NCBI GenBank assembly: GCA_954871525.1
Contig: OX940864.1
Coordinates: forward strand, 18,780,001-18,844,000
DNA length: 64,000 nt
DNA from: Parietaria judaica
Lineage: Eukaryota; Streptophyta; Magnoliopsida; Rosales; Urticaceae
Reading direction: 5' to 3'
Shown here: one piece after another, positions 10,984 to 22,790 of the stretch
How positions within the stretch are numbered: the first letter of the stretch is position 1
How the letters are laid out: each line of letters opens with the position of its first letter
Notes under the pieces: generated by a model
What the model was told of the DNA's origin: nothing
Databases searched by the model: none
The model's input: only the letters and a program-made list of their open reading frames with translations
Program-made: the position numbers and the translations under genes

Positions 10984-11427
10984 ATGGTGGTCACGGCCGC
11001 AAGGCTAATCGTGGTAACGGCTAGGGGTCACGGCCGCAAGGCTAATCGTGGCGGACTTGGCTTTGACGGAGGAATGCACGGCTATTTTTCATGGGCTCCA
11101 ATTCGCCCATGACCGGGGTTGGCCAATGTCGGTGGTAAAATCGGATTGTCTTCGGGCAATCCAAATTGTCAACGGGAAGCTATTTAAAGTTTACAAGGAT
11201 CGGTTCTACTGAGCATTGAAGGCTTGCTCAAGAAAGTGGCGTCGGCGGAAAAGATTCGGTGGATCTCTAGACTATGTAACAAGGTTGCAAACTCGTTAGC
11301 AAGCAAAATCTCGTATGCCCAGGGGACTTCGGACTTTTGGTCTTGTAATTGCCCGGAGTGGCTGGATTTGTATGTGACGAGGGATTTAAGGCCCTAATCT
11401 TAATGAATTTATTTCCAAAAAAAAAAA
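10984..11427 (+). mobile_element. 5'-truncated LINE (L1-type) tail with target duplication
   Basis: Flanked by a 13 bp direct repeat GATACACGACAAT (10971-10983 and 11428-11440), with a poly(A) tail of 11 A at the right end. Just before the tail, a frame reads CNKVANSLASKISYA and then CPEWLDLYVTRDL. This matches the C-terminal end of the RNase H domain of plant non-LTR retroelements. The 5' part contains two copies of TCACGGCCGCAAGGCTAAT and is not recognised. Truncated and inactive. Confidence 0.8.
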
Positions 11428-11466
11428 GATACACGACAATTCCACCCCACTGGCACTACCAGTAAG

Positions 11467-12270
11467 TAGGGGTGAGCATTTTTTACCCAACCCGATGGCC
11501 CAACCCAACTCGATAGAGACCCGACCCCAAACTAACCCGCTCAAAATTGGGTCGGATCAGGCCGGACCCAGACTATTATTCGGGTCGGGGTCGGGGCCAA
11601 AACCCTTGGTCGGGTCGGGGTCTCCGACCCAACCAATATCAAAATATATTTCATATTAATTTTTATTGATTTTTATTCAAGTAGTACAATCTTTAGTCTT
11701 TTAAAATTTATCATTCTCAATTTTATACATTTAAGGACCGTTTAATCTCTCATTTTCAATGTCAAACACTACTCTTAGTTTTTATTTCAAATCAAGTTAG
11801 TAGTAATTTATTATTATTTGCTTATGCTAGAATTTATTTAAGCATGTTTATAAATGAGTAGTAAATTTGTTTGAATATGCTTGAAAATGAGTTTAACCAT
11901 GTTTGATGTTTGAAAATGAGCAGTAGGTTATTAGTTTTTATGTTTGATTATGCTTGAATTTACTTAGTTCAAATATTAATAGAATTTGTTTGGTGTAAGT
12001 TTATTTGATTAACTTTGTTTGGGGTATTTTTCATTGAACTTTGAGTTATATTGATGCATCTTTTTCATTTTATTTTTTATAATATAAAGTTAAATTTAAA
12101 TTATTCGGGCCCGATGGCCCAAACCAATCCAACCCGATTTTTATCGGGTCAGTTTAGTTCGGGCATTGAAATTTTTTGGGTCGGATCGGGCTTTTTTTTT
12201 GTAACCCGATGTGAGCGGGCCGGGTCCGTAAAAAGCATCGGGGCGACCCAACCCAACCCATGCTCACCCA
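11467..12270. mobile_element. hAT-like MITE, about 0.8 kb
   Basis: The termini are TAGGGGTGAGCA and TGCTCACCCA, an imperfect inverted pair. They are flanked by a degraded direct duplication TACCAGTAAG (11457-11466) and TACCAGTGAG (12271-12280). The sub-terminal regions are rich in ACCCAACCC and GGGTCGGG words that can pair with each other, and the middle is AT-rich. No transposase is encoded. The GGGGTGAGCA terminus and near-8 bp duplication suggest a hAT-type non-autonomous element. Confidence 0.75.
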
Positions 12271-12280
12271 TACCAGTGAG

Positions 12281-12860
12281 AATAGACGTTGAAGATATCT
12301 CGATGAGGCGAGGACATATTTGAACCACATTTTTTAACCAAAGAGCAAAATAATTGCACCATATTTTTTAACCATCGTGCAAAACGACTTTGCACTAAGC
12401 TTGCATAAAACGTAGTGCGCAAGTTTACACCAAAGTGAATTACACTACAAAATTAAAAATGTAGTGCAATATTTTTTTAACTGTAGTGGAATTCAGTTTT
12501 TGTAGGTAAACTGTTTGCTTGCATTATATATGATCGATTATTCCGAATAACTATTGTCTTACAACTTGAAGGCTATTAGTGACACAATTACTTAGTATTT
12601 TTATTTTTATAATGAAATTAATTCAATAAATTCACGAAACATTAGGAACTCTATGAAATTAGCTTTATGAATAAAAACTGGGCGAACTAAAATAAATAAA
12701 ATATTAGGAACTTTACCCAGAAATTACCTTTTTTTTTTTTTAAACTCGTCAACACATTGGGCCAATTCCTTCAATTGGGCCCAGGCCGAGATTAGCCTTG
12801 TGGAAACCGTTAAAAACTTACACTCGTCAATCCTTACTAATTATCGTACTATATATATGT
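12281..12860. other. Intergenic spacer before UBL-b
   Basis: AT-rich, no gene recognised. The last part may contain the promoter of UBL-b: a TATATATATG box at about 12850 and a CT-rich stretch at about 12900-12945 ending in CAAACAG, which could be a splice acceptor. Confidence 0.45.
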
Positions 12861-13005
12861 ATAAGTGTACGATGTTGATCATTTCATTACGTACTCACAT
12901 TCTCTCTGTGCTGATAATCGCTTTCTCACTCTCTCTCAAACAGTTTTCAAGATTCTCTCAAAGAATCGATCAAGATTCAACTCGAACGATGCATGTGAAT
13001 TCATC

Positions 13006-13386
13006 ATGAACGGGCAGCGAGTCCCGGACGACCACCGTACGCTTGAAGACTGTGGTATAACGGAAGGCTCGAAGCTCGGCTTCTTCGATCCGTCAACGGT
13101 TGCTTACCCACTTCCTACGGGCTATATAGAAGTTTACGTTCATCACACCGGTGACGAAGGAGAAACTCGGGTGATCCGTTGTGTTCTTGAAGCCGATGAA
13201 TCCGAAGTCCTCGATGTCAAGAACATGGTTATGAAGGATATCGACGAAATCCCGGCGGCCAGGCTCGGTTTTACATTGAATGGCGAGAGGCTTGCGTTGG
13301 GAACGTCTTTGAACGAGGTTCACCACGGAGCTGTCTTGCGGACTTTCCGTGAAAACCCGCCAGCCGTTGTGGGTCGGAACCGTTAG
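13006..13386 (+). CDS. UBL-b: divergent ubiquitin-like protein, 5' end uncertain (copy 1)
   Basis: From the only in-frame ATG the product is 126 residues. It has the second half of one ubiquitin-like domain (FIMNGQRVPDDHRTLEDCGI), a linker ending LPTG, then a full second domain (YIEVYVHHTG through IPAARLGFTLNGERLALGTS). There is no C-terminal diglycine; it ends GRNR. The first half of domain 1 is missing from this start. The frame is open upstream to about 12865 without an ATG, and a pyrimidine tract ending CAG at about 12944 could be an acceptor, so an upstream exon is possible. The paralogue at 46877 has a start that does supply the missing half. Copy 1 may therefore be 5'-truncated. Confidence 0.6.
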   Translation: MNGQRVPDDHRTLEDCGITEGSKLGFFDPSTVAYPLPTGYIEVYVHHTGDEGETRVIRCVLEADESEVLDVKNMVMKDIDEIPAARLGFTLNGERLALGTSLNEVHHGAVLRTFRENPPAVVGRNR

Positions 13387-14700
13387 ACAACAACCGCTAC
13401 TGCATCGTCTTGTAAAAGGTCTCGAATTGCGACTCGTGAGCTCAGTTTTCTTGTACTTTTTCTTTTCTTTTCTTGAATATATGCTCTTGTCAGTTGTTTC
13501 ATGAGATGATAATAATACGCAATATTAGGCTGGCTCAATGTTTTTTTATTTTATTTGCTATCTCTGATCCTTGTGTATTTTTGTAGATTTTTTTTAGTTG
13601 TTTATTTTCAAATATTATTGTGATAATCGTTTAGCTTTATCACCATCTTTTTTAAATAATCCCAACACAGTATATAACTTACGGTGTTTCAGAAATTTTT
13701 TATAGAATAATAAATTTGATATTTTCGGTGTTTCAGAATATAGATTACATCACCGAATAGGATTCATGTTATAATGTAATTAAATACATCATCTACTCTT
13801 TTAACATGCTCTTTCATTTACTAACACAAGTATTACGATTATATATTCTTTTAATTTTATGAATCATTTAATGCTTTCTTGAATTATAAAAAATTATAGT
13901 TATGGCAACAAAAAAATAAATAGAAGTTGAATGATCTTTTTTTTTTTGAAGGATAGAAGTTGAATGATCTTATTGTCAGGTATATATCAACTTTGCGTTG
14001 ATGTTTCAAAAGTAGTGTAGAAGGAAAACTTGATAATTATAAACACAAATGAAGATAAGAGGAAGAATTGTAAATATATATATTTATAAGAAGTTGCCAA
14101 TTCATTTAGTAGCCAAAGAAAAGCTAACTGCAGAATTGATTTAGTCTTTCCGTGCGTGAAAGTTGACGCCGATTCCACTTAAAAAAGAGACATTGCACAA
14201 TGGAACCATCTGAAAATTCATGAAAATGATCACTGGGTAAACATTGCAATCAGCAAGAGATTCATAGAGCAGCAGACTAAATAGGAAAATCATTTTTTTT
14301 CTTGATTTTCATATGATAGTAAAATAACTTTTTAGTTTATACATGTAGACACTGGTATCTCCAACACAATTTAAATGGAAATTTTTTTATTTTTTTTTTA
14401 GTTTCTAAACTACATGTAGTTTTGCAAAATTAGAAGTTAAGAACTACACGTAGTATAAAAAACGACACTAAAAATATAAAATACCTAAAAACGACAAAGT
14501 AAAACCTTGAAAAAGACATGTAGTTTAATAATCGATAAAATATTTAGTGATACAATTATACAAAGATTATAACTAATGTATAATAAAAGAATCTTTATAT
14601 TAAGAGATGAGTAATAATAGAGAGCATAAATATTAAAAAAATGAAGTTGATGGGAAATATTAAAACTGTTCTAAAATAACCACTACACCAGAGTATTAAG
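13387..14700. other. AT-rich intergenic DNA
   Basis: No gene. It holds a poly(A)-only micro-insertion (listed separately). At about 14395-14530 is a sequence with ACATGTAGTTTTG and GAAGTTAA words that also occurs at 47850-47990 and partly at 20131. This is probably a dispersed, unclassified repeat. Confidence 0.45.
13920..13971 (-). mobile_element. Poly(A)-only micro-insertion with 19 bp target duplication
   Basis: The direct repeat ATAGAAGTTGAATGATCTT occurs at 13920-13938 and 13953-13971. The 14 bp between them is a T-run followed by GAAGG, which on the minus strand reads CCTTC plus poly(A). This is the expected product of target-primed reverse transcription that copied only a tail. Confidence 0.6.
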
Positions 14701-14759
14701 TTTGTTTACTTATGATACATTTAATATATATTGATAAAACTATATATTTATTTATTAAA

Positions 14760-15480
14760 AATCACGGATTTGAATCAAGTGGTGGTAGCCGTCCCCGCTC
14801 GGCCCTCACTAAATCCGCCCTTGATCCGGACCACACCGCTACTTGTTACCACAGGGCATGGAATGGACAAGGCCCAAGTTACAGGTTTGGGGCGCCACTC
14901 AGATCAAGTCTCCACGTAGGGTAGATCACAGTTTTGACCTTTAAGTGAATCATTGTAGATCAGACCCTCTACCCGTGACACTGATCTTGGTCTGGGTCTC
15001 ACGGTCTATCCGTAAAGTCAATATATCTGCTCTGAGATACAAGACCGAGGGATAGAACGAGCACCGCACGGATCCAGAACCTTAATAGGAAGGGTCACAA
15101 ATTGTGCCATAATTTTTACAAGGGCTCTTGCTCTAGTGTGATGACTTCCGGTTGCACGTTCTGAACTCGGCAGGGCTCCGCCGGTGCTGAGGGAAACTCC
15201 TGCGATATTTCGGGATATTCTTCTGGATTCCTCGTACCGAAACTTGGGCTTCGCAGGCAGGACTTTGTCAAAAAAATTAACCGATGGTTCTTTTTAAGCT
15301 TCCGGAGAACAACGTCTCTAAAGTCGAACCAGAAAACGGGAGATTAGTAGCAAACATTCGCAGACAATGAGAGAGAAGGTTCGAATTTCGCTATGGGGAA
15401 AGGTGTGAAAAATGTGTAGAATGAGCTCCCTATTTACTGGCTCAGACTGTAATCGATTTGGAGAAATTCCCTCCCCTAAT
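14760..15480. other. Unclassified GC-richer segment, probably repeat-derived
   Basis: It is more GC-rich than its surroundings and lacks long ORFs, and no recognisable protein emerges in six frames. It may be retroelement-derived because it directly precedes a gag remnant, but I cannot define its ends. Confidence 0.3.
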
Positions 15481-15614
15481 TTCGAATTCTATATGATTAA
15501 ATATGATTAATTACTTCAATCCAATTGTCTAGATTAAATCTTATCCTAATCAAAGGGATATAATTAATCAGGGATTTAATTTAAATAAGAAAGACTTGGT
15601 AAAATCAACGAGTC

Positions 15615-15827
15615 ATGATAATGGAGTGCTTGATGTCTCAAGTAAAATATCAGAAAATCCGAAGCAAAGCAAGAAAGATAGCAAAGTATCAAGTACCAAC
15701 ATGTTATCACTGTCACCAGCGAGGACATGTTGTGAAAGACTGCCGCTTTAGAAAACAAAAAATGAGGATGAAAGGTGATTATCACTTTCCTCAAGTTAAT
15801 TTTATTGGAGGGATCGTAAGATCCTAA
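15615..15827 (+). pseudogene. Retroelement gag zinc-knuckle remnant
   Basis: A 70-residue frame with a CCHC knuckle CYHCHQRGHVVKDC (Cys-X2-Cys-X4-His-X4-Cys) in a lysine/arginine-rich context, as in copia-type gag nucleocapsids. No protease, integrase or reverse transcriptase follows before the LTR at 17797. It is probably part of the same decayed element. Confidence 0.55.
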
Positions 15828-17796
15828 GTCCATAGATTAAAATTTAACAAACTCGTTTTTCTGTTCTTGCAGATAACATCTACACGGTTTTTGAGTGTCT
15901 CGAAGACAGATCATGAAGATTGAAGCTAGCTTAGATTACTTTAAGTTTGTTTAAATTTAAGTTTTTGTTATTTTGTTTTAAGATCTAAATTTATGACTTT
16001 ATGAAACAATGAATGAGAATTTATTTTTCTGATATAAAGTTGTTAGATAATTTATGATTAAACAAAATTGAATCATGATTTAAATGATTAAACACGTGCT
16101 AATATAGTAAAATCGTTTTGGTGAATATGATTATGTTTAAAATGATTTATAACACTTATTATTCTAAATTAGTTTTGATTTGCAGAAAATGATCTAATCA
16201 ATTCTTGGCACATCAAAAGACACTAATTTAGTAGACATAATAAAGTAACCAAAGTTTTAGTCAAATGGTTATGTAACCTAGGTTGATTAAAATAAACATA
16301 AACATCATATTCAAAGTTTTGGAAACCTTATTCAAAGTTTCGATAAACACTAGATAATTGAATCGCGGAGTCCGTGATTGAAAAAAAAAATCGATTTACT
16401 GATAAAAGGATCCGAAATTAGATACTTAGTTCGGTTAATGTTTTGTGTAACTCATTAATAACGAACTTATAAGTATATAGTATGATTAAGATAAACTAGT
16501 TAGTTTAACGGATCAAAGTGATTAAGTTAAGAAACGGATACCACAATAAGAATTAGAATTCTAGGGTACTCAGATGTAGTGGGAGGCTTAATAGCCGAAC
16601 AAGATAACTACGAGTTCCAAAAAAAATCGGTAACGAGTTCGTACTGAACGAAACGTTAGATTTTCTTCTAATTAAGAAGAAGTATAGAATTCTAGAATAA
16701 TGCAAATAATTATGAATACTATAATTATCGACTAATGAATTTAGCATATGGATCCCCATCTAAGATATGTTACGAAATTCATGATAGTAAGAGAGGATTA
16801 GACGGGAAGGAGAAAGCCTTCATAGCAAGAGTAGTAACCATGGGTTATTCTCCAGAAATAAGAGTTGAGAGAACAGGAAGAACTCTCTCACTCTGGTTAC
16901 TATGCTATCTAACCAGAATCTCTGATTCATAGCCTGTAAATCTCGGTATAGAGTAATGGCAGGAATTCATCAACTCAGTCCTTCTGAATAACTAGTTGAT
17001 ATAATTCTTATATGAATCGTAATAGACGGAATACTGATTTGAAACTTAATGTAGTCAAGACATTGATTCAAATTTTTAAGTCTAAACCATGAAATAAGTT
17101 TGATGATGTTCATCAAGAAACTTAAGCTTTTCATAAAATGTCGGTGAGTTTTTTGCATTAGCTCATTGACATAGAAGATTTTGGATACTTCGAAGAAATC
17201 GGAAATGTTATTGATCGGGGTGATCAATATTTGAATAAACGATATGTAAACTGAGACAAACAATTTTGATACCCTAGGAATTAAGACTTCGGAATGCGAT
17301 CAAGGTCGCGATTCCAAAAGCTCCAACTTAAGAGTGCGCAAGTGAAAGCGTGGAACTCTTTTCTAGAAAAAAAATTCGAATTGTTTGTACACTTTTGTAT
17401 ATGGACTGATTATAAGGTTTCGGTTTGAAACTTTAAATCATTGATTCCATAAATGGAGACTATATGGCTTAGGAACTTTCTAAGTTCTAAACATATGAAG
17501 TCTGGCTTAAATCTTTCTATATTTGGGATATAGCAAAGTAACCACACCGAGTATTAGTACTTGGTGAAACCGCTAGTGCAGTGGGAGCCTTTGATAATTA
17601 TAAAAATGATAACATTTATTATCTAGGGTTTGAGATAATGAACATAGGCCAGTAATAGTCATTAAGTAAATCTCGGAAGAAAGATAGGTATAAGTCTTAC
17701 CCATAGAGAATGTGAGAATAAAATCTCAAGACCGTTTTGGGACAAATAGACTCAAGGATAGTATTAAGCATATTTTTAAGAGTGCAAGTGGGAGAT
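15828..17796 (+). other. Decayed internal region of a copia-type element
   Basis: About 2 kb of low-GC sequence without long ORFs, between the zinc-knuckle remnant and a polypurine-type sequence AGTGGGAGAT next to an LTR start. It could be a large non-coding derivative rather than ordinary intergenic DNA. No conserved pol motif is legible. Confidence 0.4.
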
Positions 17797-20131
17797 TGTT
17801 GGACGTATTTTCTAATATGCCCTCTATTCAGATGTTAATCCCTTTTAACTAAGATTATGGCTGACTTCCTTTTAAAGACATTTAACTTATTAATGATAGT
17901 TCTTATAGTTATATCGAAAGATATTATAAAATTAAATGTTTTCAATCCCATAGTACACGAACAACTTACTACTATGTTAAGTCATCACACAGAGTCTATG
18001 TGTGAAGAGGTTTTGACTTACATAGGTTCGAAACTAAAAGATATCCATGGTTAATAATTAGAAAATGGGAACTTCTAATTGGGATAACCATTGGTAAACT
18101 CAAATAACACTATTAGTGTAGATTCTATACCGAATCAGGTGCTGGTATGCATATCGAATCAGGTGTTGGTCCTGCACATTTGAGTTTTACCAAGTACTGG
18201 AGGGGTCTGCATACTGGATGGACAAACTTAACACCCGAAATCATCAAGTAAGACCGTCACTGATGAAAGTACGATTAAGTCATAAAGATGGTCAGATGGA
18301 ATCGATTGATATCCTGAACATCATGGACTTATTCGGTTTAACTCATATGATCTTTAATTTGATCGTTAAGGAATACATTGCTATTCTCAATTACTTTCAT
18401 ATTAGGATCAGAAGGTTAACCGTATAAGGTTGCATGGATGCAGATATGGATAGACACTTATGATTTTCTTTATAATGTTTCGGAGAAACAAACAAGCACT
18501 CATGTACAACTCATTGACTTAATAAACCAATGAGTGAGTGGTTTGTAAGATTCATTAAGATAAAGATGGTAACATCGAAAGGGCAATACGGCAGCTAGTA
18601 CCCTTACGATGATTTAATCATAAATAGGTAAATCGAAGATTCCAATATATCTGATTGTATCGATGGACTCCTATGTCAGGATTATAATTAATATTATTAT
18701 TCAAGAGATTTATTTCAACTTCGAGCTATAGTGGAATGTATGCGAAGTTGGTGAAATTTCTTCATTTCACTTAAGCTTGAATAATATGTCCATTAGTCCC
18801 CTTTGTAGCTCCACAAGAGTAAACACCGCAATCATATTAATTTGATGAATAATTGGGTGGATTGAAATAGAATAGTTCCAGGACTTTAGTCAGGAAACGT
18901 CTATTTATCTTTAGAAGCAAAAAGTACCAAAGTTTTGGTACAGAAAAGTGATAAATTGTTTTTTCGAATTTGATTACCAAACTTTCCAGTATGGTAGATA
19001 ATTGAATTCTAAGAAGATATCAATTTGAATCGTGTCATTTCGACATTCTGAGAGAGAGTTATGCTAAAAACAGTAATCCGACTAAAACCCGGATTAGGGT
19101 CTATTTAGGGCTGCGAATTTGAAATTAAATTAAATACAAGATATGATATAAGTTGTATTTAATCAATAATATAATTTTAATTATTTTATTTCATTATTAA
19201 TATTTATTAATAATTAATTATAATTAAAAAGATTTATATTAGATTTGATTTAAACCCTAAATTCGATTTTAGGATATATTTATTTTGAATTATTTATTAA
19301 TTTCGAAATTACATAATATAAATATATATTTGATATATATTAAATCGAATTTTGGGAGATATTCACATATTGGATAATTCAAATCCAAGATCTGTTATCT
19401 TATCATTAAGATTTAAATCCTTTATGAAAAGATTTAAATAAGATTTGATAATATCATTATCTTAATAAAGATAATGAGTGAATATCTCAAAGTGGTTAAG
19501 ATTTGTTTTACCTAAATAGGTTAAAGCTAAGATCACAAAACACAACAATAAGTGCAAGCTCACATTAGAATTTAAAATTCTCTCTCTCTCCTCCATTCGA
19601 TTTCGACTTTTCAGAGTCAGAGGAAATCGAGTTCCGGTTCAAGGCTTCAAGAGTTCTTGGTCACCTTAGGAGCCCACACATCCTAGCGGTCTAGCTCCGG
19701 AGAATACATCGGAAGGCTACTAGGAGAATTCGAAGACACCAAAATCACAGGAAGCGTCTTCAGATTCAGAAAACGCTGTGAGGATTTTCGTCTCAGGTAA
19801 TTTTCGATTTTATTGATGATGATAATTAATCTATATGCTCAAACCCTGAATCGAATTTCATATTGGTATTTGAATTAATTTTTGTTTGATAAGAAAATCG
19901 AAAAAGGTTTAAAGATCGGGATTTGGGAAAATTTATTTGAAATTGAGTATACCGGATAGAATAATTAATTATGGCCCATAAACATAATTTTTCTTGTTTG
20001 TTGTTTAATGGGACGCAACAAAGATTATTCTACGTGCTGCGTGATTAGTTAATCCGTAATATTTTCATTGCCTAGTCTTTATCGGTTTAGACTGGTTAGA
20101 TAAGATAGTCGAATTCCCCTTAGGACCAACA
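17797..20131 (+). repeat. Solo 3' LTR of a copia-type element
   Basis: It starts TGTTGGACG just after the polypurine-like AAGTGGGAGAT and ends CCAACA, giving an inverted TGTTGG...CCAACA pair about 2.3 kb apart. It contains a likely transcript leader at about 19560-19800 (CT-rich, then exon-like sequence ending CTCAGGTAATT). I find no second copy in the window, so the 5' half of the element is deleted or outside it. Confidence 0.6.
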
Positions 20132-21640
20132 ACATGTAGTTTAAAACCAGAACCAACACTAAAAACCATGAAATTTTGCTTCTGGTACTAGTTCTGGTTT
20201 ACGATTCCATAAACCGTGAACCGGGAACTATCGTTTCCTAGTTTCAAACTAAAATTCCCTTATTTTAAGATCGTTCTAGGACCGGTACCGGGACAAAACC
20301 GAGACAAAACTGAGAAACGGTTACAAAATTTTCACCCATGCCAGATACTATAATAAGATTAACATAATAAGCACCATATTTTATTCAACGACTTGTCATA
20401 ATCATTAACAAATACGATAAAACAGCTTGTTTAAGGACACATGTCCAACACAGCATCAGTGGAATATTTCAGGGAGAGATGTTTTAGGGGTAGTAGAGAG
20501 CGGTTTTGAATGAGTTTGAGTGAGTTACTGTTTGAATGAACTGAGCTCATATTTATTGGAGGGTCTGGGGGCCTATATGCAATTAAAAATTTCTCCGAGA
20601 AGCCCCCGGGGTAGAGTTATATAGTGTTTCGGGTCCCTCGATTGTGGTCGACTCTTTTCCGTAAGCCACGTGTCCATCCAACACTCCACACACGGATTTC
20701 CTATGCATGACGCACGGCCACGCGCGGCGAGCGGGGGGAGGCCTCTAGTCCACGTGGCAGCGACATGGTCAACGCTGTTAAGTGCGTGGGCGCGCGAGGG
20801 GAGACCTGCAAGGCGCGTGGAGGCGCCTGGTGCCACGTGGAAGTGCGTATGGGCTTGTGGGGCTTACCAAAGGCAAAGGTGCTTCCAGTCACTATTAAGG
20901 GTGACAGGGGCGTTCCGAGGCCGTTTTTCATAATTTTATGGCGTTTTGGAGTATGTTGATATTTTTAGGAGCATCTAGACACTTTGTTTTACGAAAACGG
21001 GCATCCGGAGAGCGTTTTGGGGTTGAAAATGATTTATTTAAGAAAGAAATAATTAATTAAATAATTTTCCTTTATTAAATAAAATTTATAAAAATACCCT
21101 GCAACAGAAGATACTTTACATTAAATCGGAATTTTCGCATTAATGATGACGTCGCCTGAATCACTGGGTATGTTCGTACCAGCAAGCTTTAAAGCTAATA
21201 TTCTAGGAGGCTTCTTACCCCTAATTTTGCCACGTAGTGTGCCACGTGGCAAAGGTCTAACGACCATGTGGAAGATGTTAACGGAAAAGTTAACGTTTTC
21301 ATGCAAATGTCACAGTACTCAACGCAAGTTTGGTACTTTTGTTGTCACTTTTAAAGGTCGGATACACAGGAGACACGTTGACCAGAGTTTGGATATTTTT
21401 GCCGTAATTTACTCCTTTTTTTTTTAATTATATATGGGTATTTTTACTCCAAATACCCCTATTTGAATTGAGCCTTTTGTTTTTCTTTAAGAATAATTAT
21501 TTATCAACAGATATGTTTTCTATATATATTATATATCCATACAGATATTTAATTGGCACAATATTATGTATATATATATATAGTAGATATTAGATAGATA
21601 CTATAATTCCTAATCTTGAAATCGTGTAGGATTTATAAGT
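20132..21640. other. Intergenic, with unclassified GC-rich patch
   Basis: At 20132-20350 is a sequence rich in ACCGGTACCGGG-type words beginning ACATGTAGTTT, shared in part with 14395 and 47850. At 20640-20870 is a GC-rich patch with several CACGTGG words (G-box-like), resembling a decayed LTR but without definable ends. At 21440-21640 is the conserved leader of the ubiquitin-like family. The two overlapping frames at 20670-20933 have no domain. Confidence 0.4.
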
Positions 21641-22790
21641 GTTGACGAGTTTATTCTGTAGTTTCTACGAGAAAGAAAAAAAGGAAACCCTAACGGCGCA
21701 AAAAAAAATGTCACCAAAAACGCAAATTTTCGCCGAAACCCTAACAGGCGTAATCAAGCTCGAGGTTGAGGGCTCTGACACGATCGACGATGTAAAGACG
21801 AAGATCCAGGAGCAGCACAGCCTCACCTTCGCCGGAGAACCTCTCAAAGACGGCTATACTCTGGAGGAATGCGGCATCCACAACGAAAGCACTTTGGACC
21901 TTGAGCTTCCCCGTGAAGCTTTCAAAATCTTCGTCAAAACCCCAGCCGGCGAGAAGGTCGAGAAATCCGAGACCATCGATGACGCAAAGACGAAGATCGA
22001 GGAACAGCACAGCCTCACCTTCGCTGGAGAACCGCTCAAGGACGTCTATACTCGGAAGGAATGCGGCATCCACAATGAAAGCACTTCGGACCTTGAGCTT
22101 CCCCGTGAAGCTATGAAAATATTTCTCAAAACCCCAGCCGGAGATAAGGTCATGCTCGAGGTCGAGAATTCCGACACCATCGACGTTGTGAAGGCCAAGG
22201 TCAAGGACCACCTGAGGCTCAAATTTGCCGGAGAACAGCTCGAGGGCGACCGTACGCTGGTGGGTTGCGGCATCAAAAAGGGCAGCGTTCTCAACGTTTC
22301 GTTCCTTATTCGTGAAACTATCCTGATCTTCGTCAAAAGCCTAACGGGTAAGAGAATCTCGCTCGAGCTCAAGTATTCCGACCCTGTCTCTAGGCTGAAG
22401 GCCGAGATTCAGGAAAGGTTTGAGATTCCCGCGGCCCAGCAGAGGCTCGTCTTCGCCGGAAGACCACTCCTTAGTAAGTATACCCTGGCGCATTATGGAA
22501 TCCAGGAAGACAGCATTATCGAACTTGAGGTTCGCCCCGTTGAATATATTCAATTCTTCGTGATTACTGTGAGAGGAATGTTGGTCGATTTGGAGATGAA
22601 GAGCTCGGACACGATAATGAAGGTGAAGGCCGTGCTCCGGCGCAAGGAAGGGAATCCTCCGGCCCAGCAAGTGCTCGTCTTTGCAGGGAATCGGCTCGAA
22701 GATCACCGCACATTGGCGGATTACGGCGTTGTCAACGAGTCAAGACTTTCCCTTAACCTCCGTCTGCGTTGGTGACAGCACCTTAGTGAT
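21440..22790. repeat. Segmental duplication block Q, copy 1 (UBQ-c unit)
   Basis: Colinear with about 48500-49800. The coding regions have the same total length (1068 bp) and are almost identical over the first 730 bp. The last two domains differ more. Confidence 0.85.
21708..22775 (+). CDS. UBQ-c: five tandem ubiquitin-like domains, no Gly-Gly (copy 1, intact)
   Basis: A 355-residue intronless protein. The start is the ATG after an A-run ([14 protein letters not shown]). Domains are at about 1-71, 72-135, 136-204, 205-280 and 281-355. Domains 1-3 lack the loop between the helix and strand 3 that ubiquitin fills with EGIPPDQQ; for example [12 protein letters not shown] replaces KIQDKEGIPPDQQRLIFAG. 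Domain 2 also lacks five residues near its start. Domains 4 and 5 keep the loop ([23 protein letters not shown]). Junctions end PREA, PREA, IRET and PVEY, and the terminus is LRLRW, so no diglycine is present. It should act, if at all, as an uncleaved binding scaffold. The copy at 48718 has a nonsense codon. Confidence 0.85.
   Translation: MSPKTQIFAETLTGVIKLEVEGSDTIDDVKTKIQEQHSLTFAGEPLKDGYTLEECGIHNESTLDLELPREAFKIFVKTPAGEKVEKSETIDDAKTKIEEQHSLTFAGEPLKDVYTRKECGIHNESTSDLELPREAMKIFLKTPAGDKVMLEVENSDTIDVVKAKVKDHLRLKFAGEQLEGDRTLVGCGIKKGSVLNVSFLIRETILIFVKSLTGKRISLELKYSDPVSRLKAEIQERFEIPAAQQRLVFAGRPLLSKYTLAHYGIQEDSIIELEVRPVEYIQFFVITVRGMLVDLEMKSSDTIMKVKAVLRRKEGNPPAQQVLVFAGNRLEDHRTLADYGVVNESRLSLNLRLRW

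Noticed and set aside
20132..20350. Insertion site of the copia-type solo LTR inside the ACATGTAGTTT repeat family
   Set aside because: The LTR end abuts ACATG, and related sequence occurs at 14516, but there is no LTR start there and no matching target duplication, so the link cannot be supported.
20573..20959. Overlapping frames on both strands in the GC-rich patch
   Set aside because: High GC lowers stop frequency. The frames have no motifs and overlap on both strands, so they are chance.
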